A stretch of DNA of 64,000 nucleotides from Siphonodentalium dalli (GCA_032622095.1 CP136066.1:117389319-117453318), one strand, 5' to 3'. Positions 45,136 through 58,020 are shown, numbered from the stretch's first letter. Program-made: numbers and translations. Notes: generated from the letters alone by a model not told the origin.

Positions 45136-45773
45136 CGGACTGATGCACTTTCGTCGAATGCGCACCCGTCGTGTAGCTCTCGGTTCTCGACCCTTTACCG
45201 ATTTAGGTGGAACAAAGAGTGGTGTAGGGTGTAAGACACCCCACAAATTCACCAAACACATCCGATTTAAAATGGCCGACGTCCCGAGGGGTCCAAATAG
45301 GGGACCACTGGGTTTGACCTTTCCAACTTTTGGAAATTTCTAACAAACCCTGACACTATCTATAATGTTGGTATATTTCCAATTGATAGCAATTTAAGAC
45401 CAAAATTTGGACAAAATATAGAAAAGATTTGCTTGAGTTGGTCTAAAACAACAAATTAGTTGTTGGAAAATCAACCAACTAACAATTTCAACCTATAAGT
45501 GGTGTAAATTTTCCAACAAATGCTGTGTGAGACATGAAATTTCCAGCTGTTGAAAATTTTAACCAAAGTTGGAGGGTATAGACCCCCCTCAAACTCTCCT
45601 TGTCGCCACTTCCCTGTGATGGAATACATAATAATATCCCCGGCGCCTCGTCCCTTCTTATCAGAAAAAAATAGCTTCACCGAACCGTGAAGTATCGAAA
45701 TCAACATGAAAGCACACTGAGGTGACGATTCGGACTGATGCACTTTCGTCGAATGCGCACCCGTCGTGTAGCT
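45136..45773 (+). repeat. Pair of 45-bp direct repeats, 594 bp apart
   Basis: TCGGACTGATGCACTTTCGT through GAATGCGCACCCGTCGTGTAG occurs at 45136-45179 and again at 45730-45773 with no visible difference. The sequence between has no recognised gene. The second copy lies about 115 bp before the end of Helentron-like copy 3. Confidence 0.85.
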
Positions 45774-45886
45774 TGTTATCGCAAAGGCAACCTATCATTT
45801 TGTGATATTTTATAAACCTTGTTTTAACAAACTTACGATCCTCACATGACAATGCATGGTTCTGATCCGCAATATTGAAAAATGAA

Positions 45887-48505
45887 AGTGTCAATGACAC
45901 TGTAGCTCAACTTAGGTAGGGGAATAATTTAATGGTTGACAGTAAATGGAGGAATAAGAAAGGTGCTAATTGAAATGTCTAACCTGCGCCAAAGGATTTA
46001 GTGATGCAAAGAGTAAAATACAAGATGGCTGCTGGTGGCCATTTTTGTTGGCCAATTGACCCCAAAAGGACTCGTTCCCATCTACGTATAATTGTTAACA
46101 TCCATGACAAATTTTATGAAGATCTGACCAAAGCTACGACCTACAAATTTCATGATGATCAGACGAACAGTACGACCTGTAGACCGCGCCAATGGATTGA
46201 ATTTTGAAATCCAAGATGGCCGCTGGCAGCCATGTTTTTTGGCCGAATGACCCCACAATGATTCGTTCCCATCTACATGTCAATGTCAACATTCATGACA
46301 AATTTCATAAAGATTAGACCAAAGGTACAACCTGTAGCCCGTGCCAAAGGATTTAGTCATGCAAAGAGTAAAATCCATGATGGCTGCTGGCGGCCTTGTT
46401 TTTTTCGGCCGAACGACTCCATAATCCCTCGTTCCCATCTACATGTCAGTGTTAACATCCATGACAAATTTAATAAAGATAGACCAAAGGTATGACCTGT
46501 AGCCCACGCCAAAGGATTTAGTCATGCAAAGAGTAAAATGCTGGTGGCCATGTTTTTTGACCGAATGACCCCAAAACGACTCGTTCCCATCTACATGTCA
46601 TTGTTATAATTCATGACAAATTTCATGAACATCTGACCAAAGCTACGACCTGTAGCCCGCACCAAAGGATTTAGTCATGCAAAGAGTAAAATCCAAGATG
46701 GCTGCCGGGCGGCCATGTTTATTGGCCGAACAACCCCAAAATGACTCGTTCCCATCTACATGTCAATATTAACATCCATGACAAATTTCATGATGATCAG
46801 ACGAACAGTACGACCTGTAGCCCGCGCCAATGGATTGAATTTTGAAATCCAAGATGGCCACCAGCGGCCATGTTTTTTGGCCGAATGACCCCACAATGAT
46901 TCGTTCCCATCTACATGTCAATGTCAACGTTCATGACAAATTTTATAAAGATTAGACCAAAGGCAACCTATAGCCCGCGCCAAAGGATTTAGTCATGCAA
47001 AGAGTAAAATCCAAGATGGCTGCTGGCGGCCATGTTTTTTGGCCGAACGACTCCAAAATCACTCGTTCCCATCTACATGTCAGTTTTAACATCCATGACA
47101 AATTTCATAAACTTCCGACCAACACAACGACCTGTAGCCCGCGCCAAAGGATTTAGTCATGCAAAGAGTAAAATCCAAGATGGCTGCTGGCAGCCATGTT
47201 TTTTGGCCGAACGACCCCAAAATCACTCGTTCCCATCTACATGTCATTATTAACATCAATGGCAAACAGTACGACCTGTAGCCCGCGCCAATGGATTGAA
47301 TCTTGAAATCCAAGATGGCTGCCAGCGGCCATGTTTTGTGGCCGAATGACCCCAAAATGACTCGTTCCCATCTACATGTCAATGTCAACATTCATGCCAA
47401 ATTTCATAAAGATCAGACCAAAGGTACGACCTGTAGCCCGCGCCAAAGGATTTAGTCATGCAAAGCGTAAAATCCAAGATGGCTGCTGGCGGCCATGTTT
47501 TTTGGCCGAACAACTCCAAAATCACTCGTTCCCATCTACATGACAGTGTTAACATCCATGACAAATTTCATAAACTTCCGACCAAAACAACGACCTGTAG
47601 CCCGCGCCAAAGGATTTAGTCATGCATAGAATAAAATCCAAGATGGCTGCTGGCAGCCATGTTTTTTGGCCGAACGACCCCAAAATCACTCGTTCCCATC
47701 TACATGTCATTATTAACATCAATGACAAATTTCATGATGATCAGATGAACAGTACGACCTGTAGGCCGCGCCAATGGATTGAATCTTGAAATCCAAGATG
47801 GCTGCCAGCGGCCATGTTTTTTGGCCGAATGACCCCAAAATGACTCGTTCCCATCTACATGTCAACATTCATGACACATTTCATAAAGATCAGACCAAAG
47901 GTACGACCTGTAGCCCGGGCCAAAGGATTTAGTCATGCAAAGAGTAAAATCCAAGATGGTGCTGGCGGCCATGTTTTTTGGCCGAACAACTCCAAAATCA
48001 CTCGTTCCCATCTACATGTCATTGTTAACATCCATGACAAATTTCATGATGTTCCGATCGAAGCTACGACCTGTAGCCCGCGCCAAAGGATTTAGTCATG
48101 CAAAGAGTAAAATCCAAGATGGCTGCTGGCGGCCATGTTTATTGGCCGAACAACCCCAAAATGACTCGTTCCCATCTACATGTCAATATTAACATCCATG
48201 ACAAATTTCATGATGATCAGATGAACAGTACGACCTGTAGGCCGCGCCAATGGATTGAATCTTGAAATCCAAGATGGCTGCCAGCGGCCATGTTTTTTGG
48301 CCGAATGACCCCAAAATGACTTGTTCCCATCTACATGTCAATGTCAACATTCATGACAAATTTCATGAAGATCAGACCAAAGGTACAACCTGTAGCCTGC
48401 GCCAAAGGAAATTGTTGACGGAACCACGGACACACGGACGACGGACGCCAAACCATGGCAATAGCTCAAACTTACAAAAGTAAGTTGAGCTAACAATACC
48501 AGGAT
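45887..48505 (-). mobile_element. Helentron-like element, family 1, copy 3 (uninterrupted)
   Basis: Reverse orientation. Its 3' end (left) has the hairpin AGTGTCAATGACACT (45887-45901) followed by AGCTCAACTT. About 14 tandem units follow (CAAGATGGCTGCTGGCGGCC, CGTTCCCATCTACATGTCA). Its 5' end (right) has GACGGACGCCAAACCATGGC, AATAGCTCAAACTTAC and AAGTAAGTTGAGCTA, which form a 13-bp terminal hairpin. TAGCTCAACTT is thus present at both ends in inverted form. This is the best copy for defining the family. Confidence 0.72.
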
Positions 48506-48885
48506 GACAATAAACTGATGATTGTAGTAAAATTTAGCACATGCTCCACTCAGAATGCATTCGGATTTGTCATAGTAAAAAGCACTGGAAATGATGAGGT
48601 TGGGGAAAAATATAAAGAATTTTATTGAATCCTGCGGACCAATTAAGAGCCGCTTCACATATACATAATTCCCGAAACATAATTTTCTTGTATAAACTTC
48701 TCACAATAACGCTCTTTGGGCTCAATTTCTGGGCATGGTAGACTTTCTCTCGTCGGAAACGCACAGGAGCCTCGCGATTGCGCACTGGACGATTATGCTA
48801 TTTCGGACGGATTTAGCAGGAGCGGTGGGCCCCCAGTGAATACTGCCAACTTTCGTGAATACTCAAGTGACAATACGGCCATATT
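48506..48885. other. No recognisable feature
   Basis: Unassigned sequence with one CGCTCTTTG (near-box) at about 48709. Confidence 0.4.
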
Positions 48886-49055
48886 TCGTTGAACAAAATG
48901 TTAATAAATTTACGTTTTCGGGAAATTTGATACCATAATTGACAATGGTTAGTATTATTTTGTTGTAATTGATCGATTCTGATAACTAAAGCGTATTTTG
49001 AAGAAATGTTGTTATTGTTGTATCTTGATGATATACTGATCGGATTGAGTACCTT
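48886..49055. mobile_element. Partial family A MITE
   Basis: Matches the right half of the 15879-16310 copy and ends CGGATTGAGTACCTTT without an intact TTAA. The left end is missing. Confidence 0.65.
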
Positions 49056-49495
49056 TCTATGCGTTAAACAAGGATGCGTTTTGACACACACGAGGTATCA
49101 GCTTGTTTGAAAACTATTGTAGCATTTGCTCGTAGCTGCCAAAATACTATGTCATATCCTATTTGATTGCATTTTCCTCGTTCCGCGTTGTGATTTATGT
49201 CGCCTCTGCCATTATATCGTGTTATTAATTGGTCCAACATTTCATATACGGTCAGTACACTCATTGCAAAATTGTGATCAACGACCATTATTGGCACCAG
49301 TAGCAGTTATATTTAATTTAACCACATGCTTTAAATCTGGGGAACACAGTTTAATTTATTACCCCAATTGAACAGTACCATAGTTTTGCGGTTTGCTTGG
49401 CCCATAGAGCAATATATAATCTTCAAGTCGATTCAGTTTAGCGAAATTTCAGTAAATGAGGCCTGCACCTTGCCTACATGGGCGGTTCAGACCTA
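49056..49495. other. No recognisable feature
   Basis: Short overlapping frames on both strands without motifs. Confidence 0.4.
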
Positions 49496-49499
49496 ATTA

Positions 49500-49800
49500 G
49501 CTGAACTCCTTCCGTTCCGAGATCTCATCTGCGCATGCGCGAAGCTGGCGTCGCACGGGCTTTGCGACCCGATAAAATTCGTATCCGGGGCAAGATACAT
49601 TCACATAGCAAATTTCAAGTCGATAGCTCCACCCGTTTCCGAGATCTCGTCTGCGCATGCGCGAAGCGGGCGCCGCACGGGTTCGCCAATAGAACAACGT
49701 CCACCGCCTGGTCAAACTACACACAAGTACCAAGTTTCGTCCCGATCGGTCGAGAATCGTAGATTTGTATAAATGACAGACAGACAGAGGTCTTCAAAAT
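49500..49800 (+). repeat. Two copies of the 122-bp unit with NRF-1-like palindrome
   Basis: TGCGCATGCGCG occurs at 49530-49541 and 49652-49663, exactly 122 bp apart, within CCGAGATCTCRTCTGCGCAT. The downstream ACCAAGTTTCGTCCCGATCG, AGACAGACAG and CAAAATATATATGAGACTAG link it to the composite unit. Same family as 61812-62270, which has four copies. Confidence 0.85.
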
Positions 49801-50259
49801 ATATATGAGACTAGCAGGTTAGCCCGCCACTGGCGGCAATCGTCCCATGGCTTTGTTCGAAAAAACAATTGCAACAGCTTCCGAGACACGTATGCTGCAA
49901 CTAGGTGTAAAATTTCGTCGAAATCCGCCAGTTTTACCCGATTTTACCTTGAGTTGATCATTTTCAAGGTCAATACCAGGTCGGGGTCACAATTTGACCC
50001 GTCCATGACACTTCCCGCATAAAAGTGTACTCCTAGGTAGCAAGATTGAGCTCAATTGGTTCGAGTCTGTAAAGGACAAACACATATATATCATTTGTGG
50101 GTACCCGTTTCAAAGGCGAAGATCACCTCGGGCGGAAAAACTGACCCGATGAAAATCTCCCCCATTCCTATGAAGCCATAAGTACGTAAGAATCACACAA
50201 CACGCTCATGTCTGGATACAGTCACAGGACCCAGACGTAAGTATCACACTACACGCATA

Positions 50260-50299
50260 CGCTCTTTATCAACGACACTGCGGATACGAACGGTCTTTA
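50260..50299 (+). promoter_or_regulatory. Representative CGCTCTTTA box pair of the array, 31-bp spacing
   Basis: First box 50260-50268, second (CGGTCTTTA) 50291-50299. Equivalent pairs with 31-bp spacing: 43261/43292, 50945/50976, 52307/52338, 52987/53018, 53922/53953, 54740/54771, 57176/57207 and 58025/58056; spacing 30 at 61535/61565 and 34 at 60392/60426. Opposite-orientation pairs in the array: 58780/58822 (42 bp) and 63814/63855 (41 bp). Function unknown. Confidence 0.6.
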
Positions 50300-51169
50300 A
50301 CTATGAACGCTATTAACCCCACAGTGCCAATTTTTGTGACTGGCCATGGGAGCATCTCCAACACCTCACGACGACCATTCCCGTGGTTTTTTACCCTTAG
50401 ATAGGAAGTTTGGTCTCGATCGGTGCAGCCGTTTTCGATTCTATAAAGTATATATATACACACATATATACACACATACGTAGTTCTCAAAATATATAGT
50501 GGACTAGCAGGTTAGCCCGCCAATGGCGTGGTTCGTCTCATGGCTTTGTTCGAAAAAGCAATTGCAACAGCTTCCGAGACACGAATACTGCACGTAGGTG
50601 TAAAATTTCGTCGAAATCCGCCAGTTTTACCCGATTTGACATTGAATTGATCATTTTCAAGGTCAAGGTCAGGTCGGGGTATCAATTTAACCCGTCCATG
50701 ACACTTCCCGTAGGTAGCAAGTTTGAGCTCAATCGGTTCGAGTCTATAAAGGACACACACATATATATCATTTGTGGGTACCTGTTTCAAGGTGAAGATC
50801 ACATCGGGCGGAAAAACTGACCCGATGAAAATCTCCCCCGTTCCTAGGAATCCCTGAGTACGTAAGAATCACACAACACGCTCATGTCTGGATACAGTCA
50901 CGCTCACGTCTGGACCCAGACATAAGAATCACATTACACGCATACGCTCTTTATCAACGACACTACGGATACGACCGCTCTTTAACTATTAACCCCACAG
51001 TGCCGTTTTTGTGACTGGGAGTGGAGAATGGGTGCTGGGAGCTTCTCCAAAACGCCGCGTCCCGTGTGCTTTTACCCTTAGATAGGAAGTTTGAGGTCAA
51101 TCGGTCCAGCCGTTTTCGATTCTATAAAGTATATCTATTATATATTTTGGAAGATCTGTTTGTGTGTGT

Positions 51170-51862
51170 GTTTGTAATCGATGGACTCGAAAACTGCCTA
51201 CCCGATTTCGATGAAACTGTGGGGGTATTTTCGGCCGGGGGGGGGGGGGGGGGGGGTGACATAGGCCTATTGATTTGCCCATGCGACGTGACCTTGAAAT
51301 CGAGTAATTTCAAGGTCAAACGCCCGAATATCACGGGATTTCAATGAAACTTGGTATGTGGGGGTAACTTCTGCCGGGGAGTGGCATAAATCTATTAATT
51401 TGCCCGTGCGACGTGACCTTGGTCTTGAAATCGGGTCATTTCAGGTCAAACGCCCGAATATCACGGGATTTCGATGAAACTTGGTATGTGGGGGTACTTT
51501 CGTATGGGGAGTCTCATAAGCATATTCATTTGCCCGTGCGACGTGACCTTGAAATCGGGTCAATTCAAGGTCAAATCGCGAATTTTGATGGGATTTCGAC
51601 GAAATTTGATACGTGGGGTTACTTTTGTCCACTGAGTGTTTTGGACGGGTCGAGTCGTGACCCCGACCTGGCCTTGACCTTCAAAATGATCAATTCGATG
51701 TCAAATCGGGTAAAACCGGATGGATTTCGACGGGCACGTTTGTCAGGTATTTTTGTCCGGGCAGTGTTTTGGACTGGTCAAATCGTGACCCCACTTGACC
51801 TTGACCTTCAAAATGGACAATTCAAGGTCAAAGCCCGGACGAAGTCGGGTCACCTTCTAGTA
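51170..51862 (+). repeat. Five tandem copies of a module of about 128 bp
   Basis: Modules start near 51205, 51337, 51467, 51594 and 51724 with GGATTTCGAYGAAAYTTGGT; they continue GTGGGGGTACTTTTG and end GTGACCTTGAAATCGGGTCA then TTTCAAGGTCAAACG. The later copies are the complement of the GTCGAAATCCGCCAGTTTTA to GACCCGTCCATGACACTT part of the array unit. A G run of about 20 lies at 51237-51256. Confidence 0.8.
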
Positions 51863-53334
51863 TATATATATTTATATACGTAGTTCTCAAAATATATAGT
51901 AGACTAGCATGTTAGCCCACCACTGGCGGCAATCGTCCCATGGCTTTGTTTGAAAAAGCAATTGCAACAGCTTCCGATACACGTGTGCTGCACCTAGGTG
52001 TAAAATTTCTTCGAAATATGCCAGTTTTACCCGATTTGACCTTGAATTGATCATTTAGAAGGTCAAGGTCAGGTCGGGGTCACAATTTGATAAGTTTGAG
52101 CAAGTTTGAGCGCAATCGGTCCGAGTCAACACACACATATATATCATTTGTGGGTACCCGTTTCAAGGTCAAGGTCACCTCGCGCGGAAAAACTGACCCG
52201 ATGAAAATCTCCCCCGTTCCTTGGAACCCCTAAGTACGAAATTAAGTACGAAATTTCGCCTCGAGACGGTCAATGGAGCCGTATTTATACTCGTCGTGTA
52301 TATAGACGCTCTTTATCAACGACACTGCGGACAAGAACGCTCTTTAAATATCAACGCGATTAACCCCACATTGCCCAGGACGGTGACTGGGCGTGGATAG
52401 GGAGTGCTCGGACGTTCTCAGAAGCTGTGCTATGCACTGTCCGTGGGTTTTTAACCTTAGACAGGAAGTTTGGTCTCAATCGGTCCAGCCGTTTTCGATT
52501 CTATAAAGGATATATATATATGGATATACGTAGTTCTCAAAATATATAGTAGACTAGCAGGTTAGCCCGCCACTGGCGTTCGTCTCATAGCTTTGTTCGA
52601 AAAGCAATTGCAACACCTTCCGAGACAAGTGTGCTGCACCTAGGTGTAAAATTTCGTCGAAATCCGCCAGTTTTACCCGATTTGACCTTGAATTGATCAT
52701 TTTCAAGGTCAAGTCGGGGTCACAATTTGACCCGTCCATGACTCTTCCCGTACAAAAGTAGCCCTAGATAGCAAGTTTGAGCTCAATCGGTTCGAGTCTA
52801 TAAAGGACACACACACACATATATATCATTTGTGGGTACCCGTTTCAAGGTCATGGTCACCTCGGGCGGAAAAACTGACCGATGAAAATCTTCCCCGTTC
52901 TTGGAACCCCTAAGTACGAAATTAAGTACGAAATTTCGTCTCGAGGCGGTCGATTGAGCCGTATTTATACTCGTCGTGTATATAAACGCTCTTTATCAAC
53001 GACACCGCGGATATGAACGCTCTTTAACTATCACGCGATTAACCACTCCCTGCCGATGACGGTGACAGAGGGAAGGGAGAATGAGTGCTCGGATCTTCTC
53101 AAAGGCGGTAAACACTGTCAGTGTCTTTTTACCCTTAGATAGGAAGTTTGAGCTCGATCGGTCCAGCAGTTTTCGAGTCTATAAAGGATATACATATATA
53201 TTCCGGAAGTCTCAAAATATATAGTAGACTAGCCCGCCACTGGCGGCATTGGTCCCATGGCTTTGGTCGATCCATTAATTTTTGTTTTTCAAGGTAACCC
53301 CGTACAGGCACACCGACAGCATGCTATCATATAA

Positions 53335-53885
53335 CCCGACACAAATATTCCCGAGTTGACCATACATAACAAATTTCACGTCGCTGCCACCGCTGATGCC
53401 CGAAATATCTCCCAAGGTATGTTGGGTGGACAAAATAACCCGACAAAAATATTTCCTGTCCCGAGTTGACCATACATAACAAATTTCACATCGATGTCGC
53501 CGCTCAGAAAACACTCGCAGAGCCCTAAAATATATTAACATAGGATTTCCCATTCAAATCGCTTTATGTCGATAAAACTCTTATTTTTCAAAATTTTAAG
53601 CTGAGACTTCGTGTGTCTGCGTGTAATACTTATATATTCTTAAAATGACAGAGTCAAACACATGATTATGTTTTAAACGGAAGAAATTAAAAAAAATTTC
53701 GATGCTAAGTTTTAACATAGGATTTCCCATTCAAATCTATTTATGTCGATAAAACTGTTATTTTTCAAAATTTTAAGCTGAGACTTGGTGTGTCTGTGTG
53801 CAATACTTATATATTCTTAAAACGACAGAGTCCAACACGTAATTATGTTTTAGATGGAAGAAATTATTTTTTTTCGATGCAAAAT
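53335..53885 (+). repeat. Two local tandem duplications (110 bp and 177 bp)
   Basis: CCCGAGTTGACCATACATAA starts at 53350 and 53460 (110-bp period). TAGGATTTCCCATTCAAATC starts at 53541 and 53718 (177-bp period), and each of the two 177-bp copies runs through AATTTTAAGCTGAGACTT to a GGAAGAAATTA segment. Both lie inside one array unit, which explains its greater length. Confidence 0.85.
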
Positions 53886-54225
53886 TTCGAGCGATAACGT
53901 TGCGTTGATATTGTAAATAAACGCTCTTTAATAGTGACGCGTCATATACAAACGCTCATTAATTATCACGCGATTAACCCATCAATCCCCATTGCGGTGG
54001 CAGTTGAAGGGTGAATGAGTGGTCGCACGGGCTCGCGAATGGTCCGACGACACTACCCGTGGCGTTTTACCCTTAGATAGGAAGTTTGGGCTCAATCGGT
54101 GGAGCCGTTTTCGAGTCTATAAAGGACACACATATATATATAAAAATACGGAGTTCTCAAACTATATAGTAGATAGCAGATTAGCCCGCCACTGGCGGCA
54201 TGGGTGCCATGGCTTTGGTCGATAC

Positions 54226-54735
54226 ATTAATTTTTGTTTTTCAAGGTAACCCCGTACAGGCATATCATATAACGTTCGGAACACGGACGTCTAATTTACT
54301 ACAAATACAAGAGGTACGATTTACTGCAAGTACGTTATTTACGCGATGCATCGAAAACGGAAACATAAGACGATCGATGGAATCAACTGAAAAGTATTGT
54401 TCCCGGGCAATACAACATATCTTATGACTTCCAATAAATCTCTCCTCATAGACCACACCCTGGGGCATAACTGGGAAGTGAATACATAATTTTAGAAGGC
54501 ATCACAAGGGATGAATTGACGCCGAATCGAGTGACAAAAATGACGATGTCAGAAAGAATAAAATATCTCGAACCCGATGGTTCTAGAATACGATATTTCA
54601 TGGGAAATCGACACTTTAATTGTATTAGGCAATTATCGAAGAGACATAAACGCATTTATTAAAATAATTTCGCCAGCCTTGGGAAGATTCGTAGAAGCGA
54701 GTTCTATGCAATGGAAATGCATGCATATTTCCGAT
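54226..54735. other. Unassigned insert within an array unit
   Basis: Between CAAGGTAACCCCGTACAGGC and the next box pair the sequence is not shared with other units in the window. Frames of 60-76 codons overlap on both strands without motifs. Confidence 0.45.
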
Positions 54736-54937
54736 GTAACGCTCTTTAACAACGACACCGCAGATACGAACGCTCTTTAATCATTCTCATATATATATAC
54801 ACACACACACACACGGAGTTCTCAAAATATATAGTAGACTATCAGGTTAGCCCGCCACTGGCGGCAATCGCCAGAAACATGACATTTTTTTATTTTTATA
54901 ATGAATTTTTTGTTTTCAATAAGTTAATTGTGCCTTT

Positions 54938-56850
54938 TTATGTTTACCCATACCATAGTATGGTAAACATAGTGTCGTTGCCCGGATTGACCACTCGTCG
55001 TTCGTCCGTCTGTCTGTCCGTAGACACTTTACGAGTAATGCGATAACTCAAACATTTTCTATCCGATCGAAACCAAAATTGGTATGTGAGTTTCACAGCC
55101 CAAAATACAGATCGAGTCCGAATATGGGTTTGATCCGATTAATTTTAAAGGAGTTATGACCCTTTTTCGAGAAAAAAAAATAATAAAAATTTTTTAATTT
55201 TTTTTAGATTTAGCTCCTTGCTAAATTTAGCATATACAAATATTAAATTTTGTTTGAACTTTAAATAACAATAAAAAAAAATTTAAATAATAAAAAAAAA
55301 ATTACACTTTCATTTATTTTAGTTTTATACGATTAATTAGGTGTGATATCCTGTTTTGAAAATATGAAGATTTTATTGCAATAGTTTCATGTAATATAAT
55401 GATATCAATAAATTACCATGTGATCATCCAACATCCAGAGTATATGAGAGGATTTTTATAGATGTTGTCATTCCAAGTGAAATCTGTTATGAAATGAGTG
55501 ATGACATATGATACAGAGCTCTGGTGGGTCAAGCAAGATAAACAACACTGGTGGCTGGCTGTTTGTTTATTCTAACTGTCAAATTGATTAATGGCAGCAC
55601 AAGACTGGTGTTTCTCCTATTCTTGAAATTTCATTACAGGGTGAGATAAGGGCCCCCCTCACCTATATAAGTGTCTTCTAAATTCCATTAATTTGCTTCA
55701 AAAATAATTAACCCTTTCCAAGGTTTCCATAGACACATGCTATAATGTACATGGACTCTTCCTCATATCTCTTAATATCTATTGGGTATCTTTGCACACT
55801 ATTCACTTCTATCAATTTTGGTATTGACTGATTAATTGATTTTTGAAAAATATATTACCCCTTCAGACACGTGCTTTCAATTTGAAATTAAAACAACAGC
55901 TGATAGCCAATATGATTTATCTATGCAATGGGAAACAGGCAGATAAATATACATGACTATTGTAAGTGATGACTTGTTTTGAAAATCAATATGGTAGATG
56001 TTAGTATTTCCAAGAACCTTATTTTCCCATTTGTTCACATTTTCATGGTTGATTGAATTTTAGGGGCCACAGAGCACTTAGAAGATTAACATTGAAGGTT
56101 GTGGCTTTTAGTGCCCAAGCTACTTGTAAAACATTGTAATGTGTGAAACCATTCAAATGAGGGCTAACTTACTTTCTTTTATATGAACGATTTAGTGGTC
56201 ATAGGGGCCAGCATCCCCATCATATTATGTCTGTATAACATTATATAGATAATACTTTTGAATTGTATAAACTACATATATTTTTGAAAACCATACACCC
56301 CTGTTATGAAACACTTAATCTTATTTAATACACAGGTCAGATCTGATTTTATATCTGTCCATGTTTGATAAACAAATAACTGGGGAGAATGGGGGAAGGG
56401 GGGGGGGGGGTAATTAAAGTACCATTTAAATACGAGATGGAATCTCCTACATATATGTCGTTCTAAGCAATTATAATTTCTCTTTAGAAGTGAATAATCA
56501 ATTTTGAATATCTGGCATGTCAAAAGTGGCAAAGATAGGGATTTATCACTTTTGCTTCCAATGAGTTAACTTAAACTCCTAAACATGTCCTCCGAAATCA
56601 CTAAACCATTGGATCTCATAGTGAGAGGTCCTTGTGTGAATAGGGACAGAGTTATGAGATTTAAAACTACTCCTCCCCAACCCAAATACTTTAACCCTTT
56701 CTTAAGACAAATTATTGGAGCTTTTGATTTCAAGTTGGGTACTGATATATGGATTAATTCCTGTGATCATATCTTTGACAAATAATCAGTTATGGCTAGT
56801 CGCTATCGCCAAGGTATGGGTTAAAGATCTGCCGATCGTGATCGGCCTCT
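54938..56850 (+). mobile_element. Helentron-like element, family 2
   Basis: Starts with the hairpin GTTTACCCATACCATAGTAT (54942-54968), then GTTCGTCCGTCTGTCTGTCC and AAAATTGGTATGTGAGTTTC. Near the other end AAGGTATGGGTTAAA (56811-56825) is the near complement of the start, followed by a 3' hairpin GCCGATCGTGATCGGC (56831-56846) and a T-rich flank. This is the same plan as family 1. Removing it leaves an array unit of about 684 bp. A 66-codon frame at 56585-56785 is unassigned; no Rep/helicase is present. Confidence 0.62.
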
Positions 56851-57439
56851 CGTTAATTTTTTAATTAAATTTTTTGGTTTTTCAATTTTACTCGATTTGA
56901 CCTTGAATTGATCATTTTCAAGGTCAAGGTCAGGTCGAGGTCACAATTTAACCCATCCATGACACTTCACGTAGGTAGCAAGTTTGAGCTCAATCGGTTC
57001 GAGTCTATAAAGGACACATACATATATATCATTTGTGGGTACCCGTTTCAATGTGAAGATCACCTCGGGCGGAAAAATTGACCCGTTCCTAGGAAGCCCT
57101 AAGTACGAAATTAAGTAAGAAATTTCGCCTCGAGACGGTAAATGGAGCCGTATTTATACTCGTCGTGTACATAGACGCTCTTTATCAACGACACTGCGGA
57201 TACGAACGCTCTTTAACTATCAACGCGATTAACCCCCGCAGTGCCGTTTTTTTGTGACCGAGAGTGGAGAACGGGTGCTCTGAGCTTCTCCAAAACGCCT
57301 CGACGACCATTCCCGTGGTTTTTTTTTACCCTTAGATGGGAAGTTTGAGCCCAATTGGTCCAGCAATTTTCGAGTCTATAAAGGACAAATATACACACAT
57401 ATATATATACGTAGTTCTCAAAATATATAGGAGACTAGC

Positions 57440-58020
57440 ATGTTAGCCCGCCACTGGTGTGGTTCGTCTGAAACATGACATTTTTTTATATTTTTTTTTA
57501 ATTAAATTTTTTTCAATGAGTTATGAGTTAATTCTGCCTTTTTAATCAAGAGACTAAATTTTTGTAATTATTTGAATTAAATTTTTTTTCAATGAGTTAA
57601 TTCTGCCTTTTTAATTTTGTAATTTAATTTTTTGTTTTTCAATGAGTTAATTCTGCCTTTTTAATCAAGAGAAATTATGGTACCCGTCCCTAAAAGAGGT
57701 ATGTTTTACCCGATGAAAATATCCCCCATTCCTAGGAACGACAGACATAAGATGTTGGCAGCCTGAGTTATTCACTTGAACGAATGGCAGTCTTGCTATA
57801 TATCTCCCCCATTCCTAGGAACGACAGACATAAGATGTTGGCAGTCTGAGTTATTCATTCGAACGAATGGCAGTCTTGCTATTCACGGAGAATTCAAAAG
57901 TATTGTTCCCTTATCTTATGACTTCCAATAAATCTCTCCGCATAATATAACGTAAACAAAAGCCGTAATGCGATATGCGAAAGCGAATAAAGAGCGTTAA
58001 CCGGTTAACGAACCCAAATA
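57440..58020 (+). repeat. T-rich TTAATTTTTTGTTTTTCAAT blocks and an 83-bp duplication
   Basis: The phrase CAATGAGTTAATTCTGCCTT is repeated several times with poly(T)/AATT linkers. Two copies of CCCCCATTCCTAGGAACGAC to GAACGAATGGCAGTCTTGCT start at about 57721 and 57803. The same T-rich block recurs at 58310-58680, 59090-59260 and 60720-60960. Confidence 0.75.

Noticed and set aside
45136-45773. Solo or short LTR pair
   Set aside because: The repeats are only 45 bp, lack TG...CA ends, and no primer binding site or coding sequence lies between.
50040-50070. GGTTCGAGTC as a tRNA/SINE B box
   Set aside because: It resembles a B box, but no A box lies at a suitable distance upstream and no cloverleaf can be drawn; it belongs to the TTCGAGTCTATAAAGG tail of the unit.
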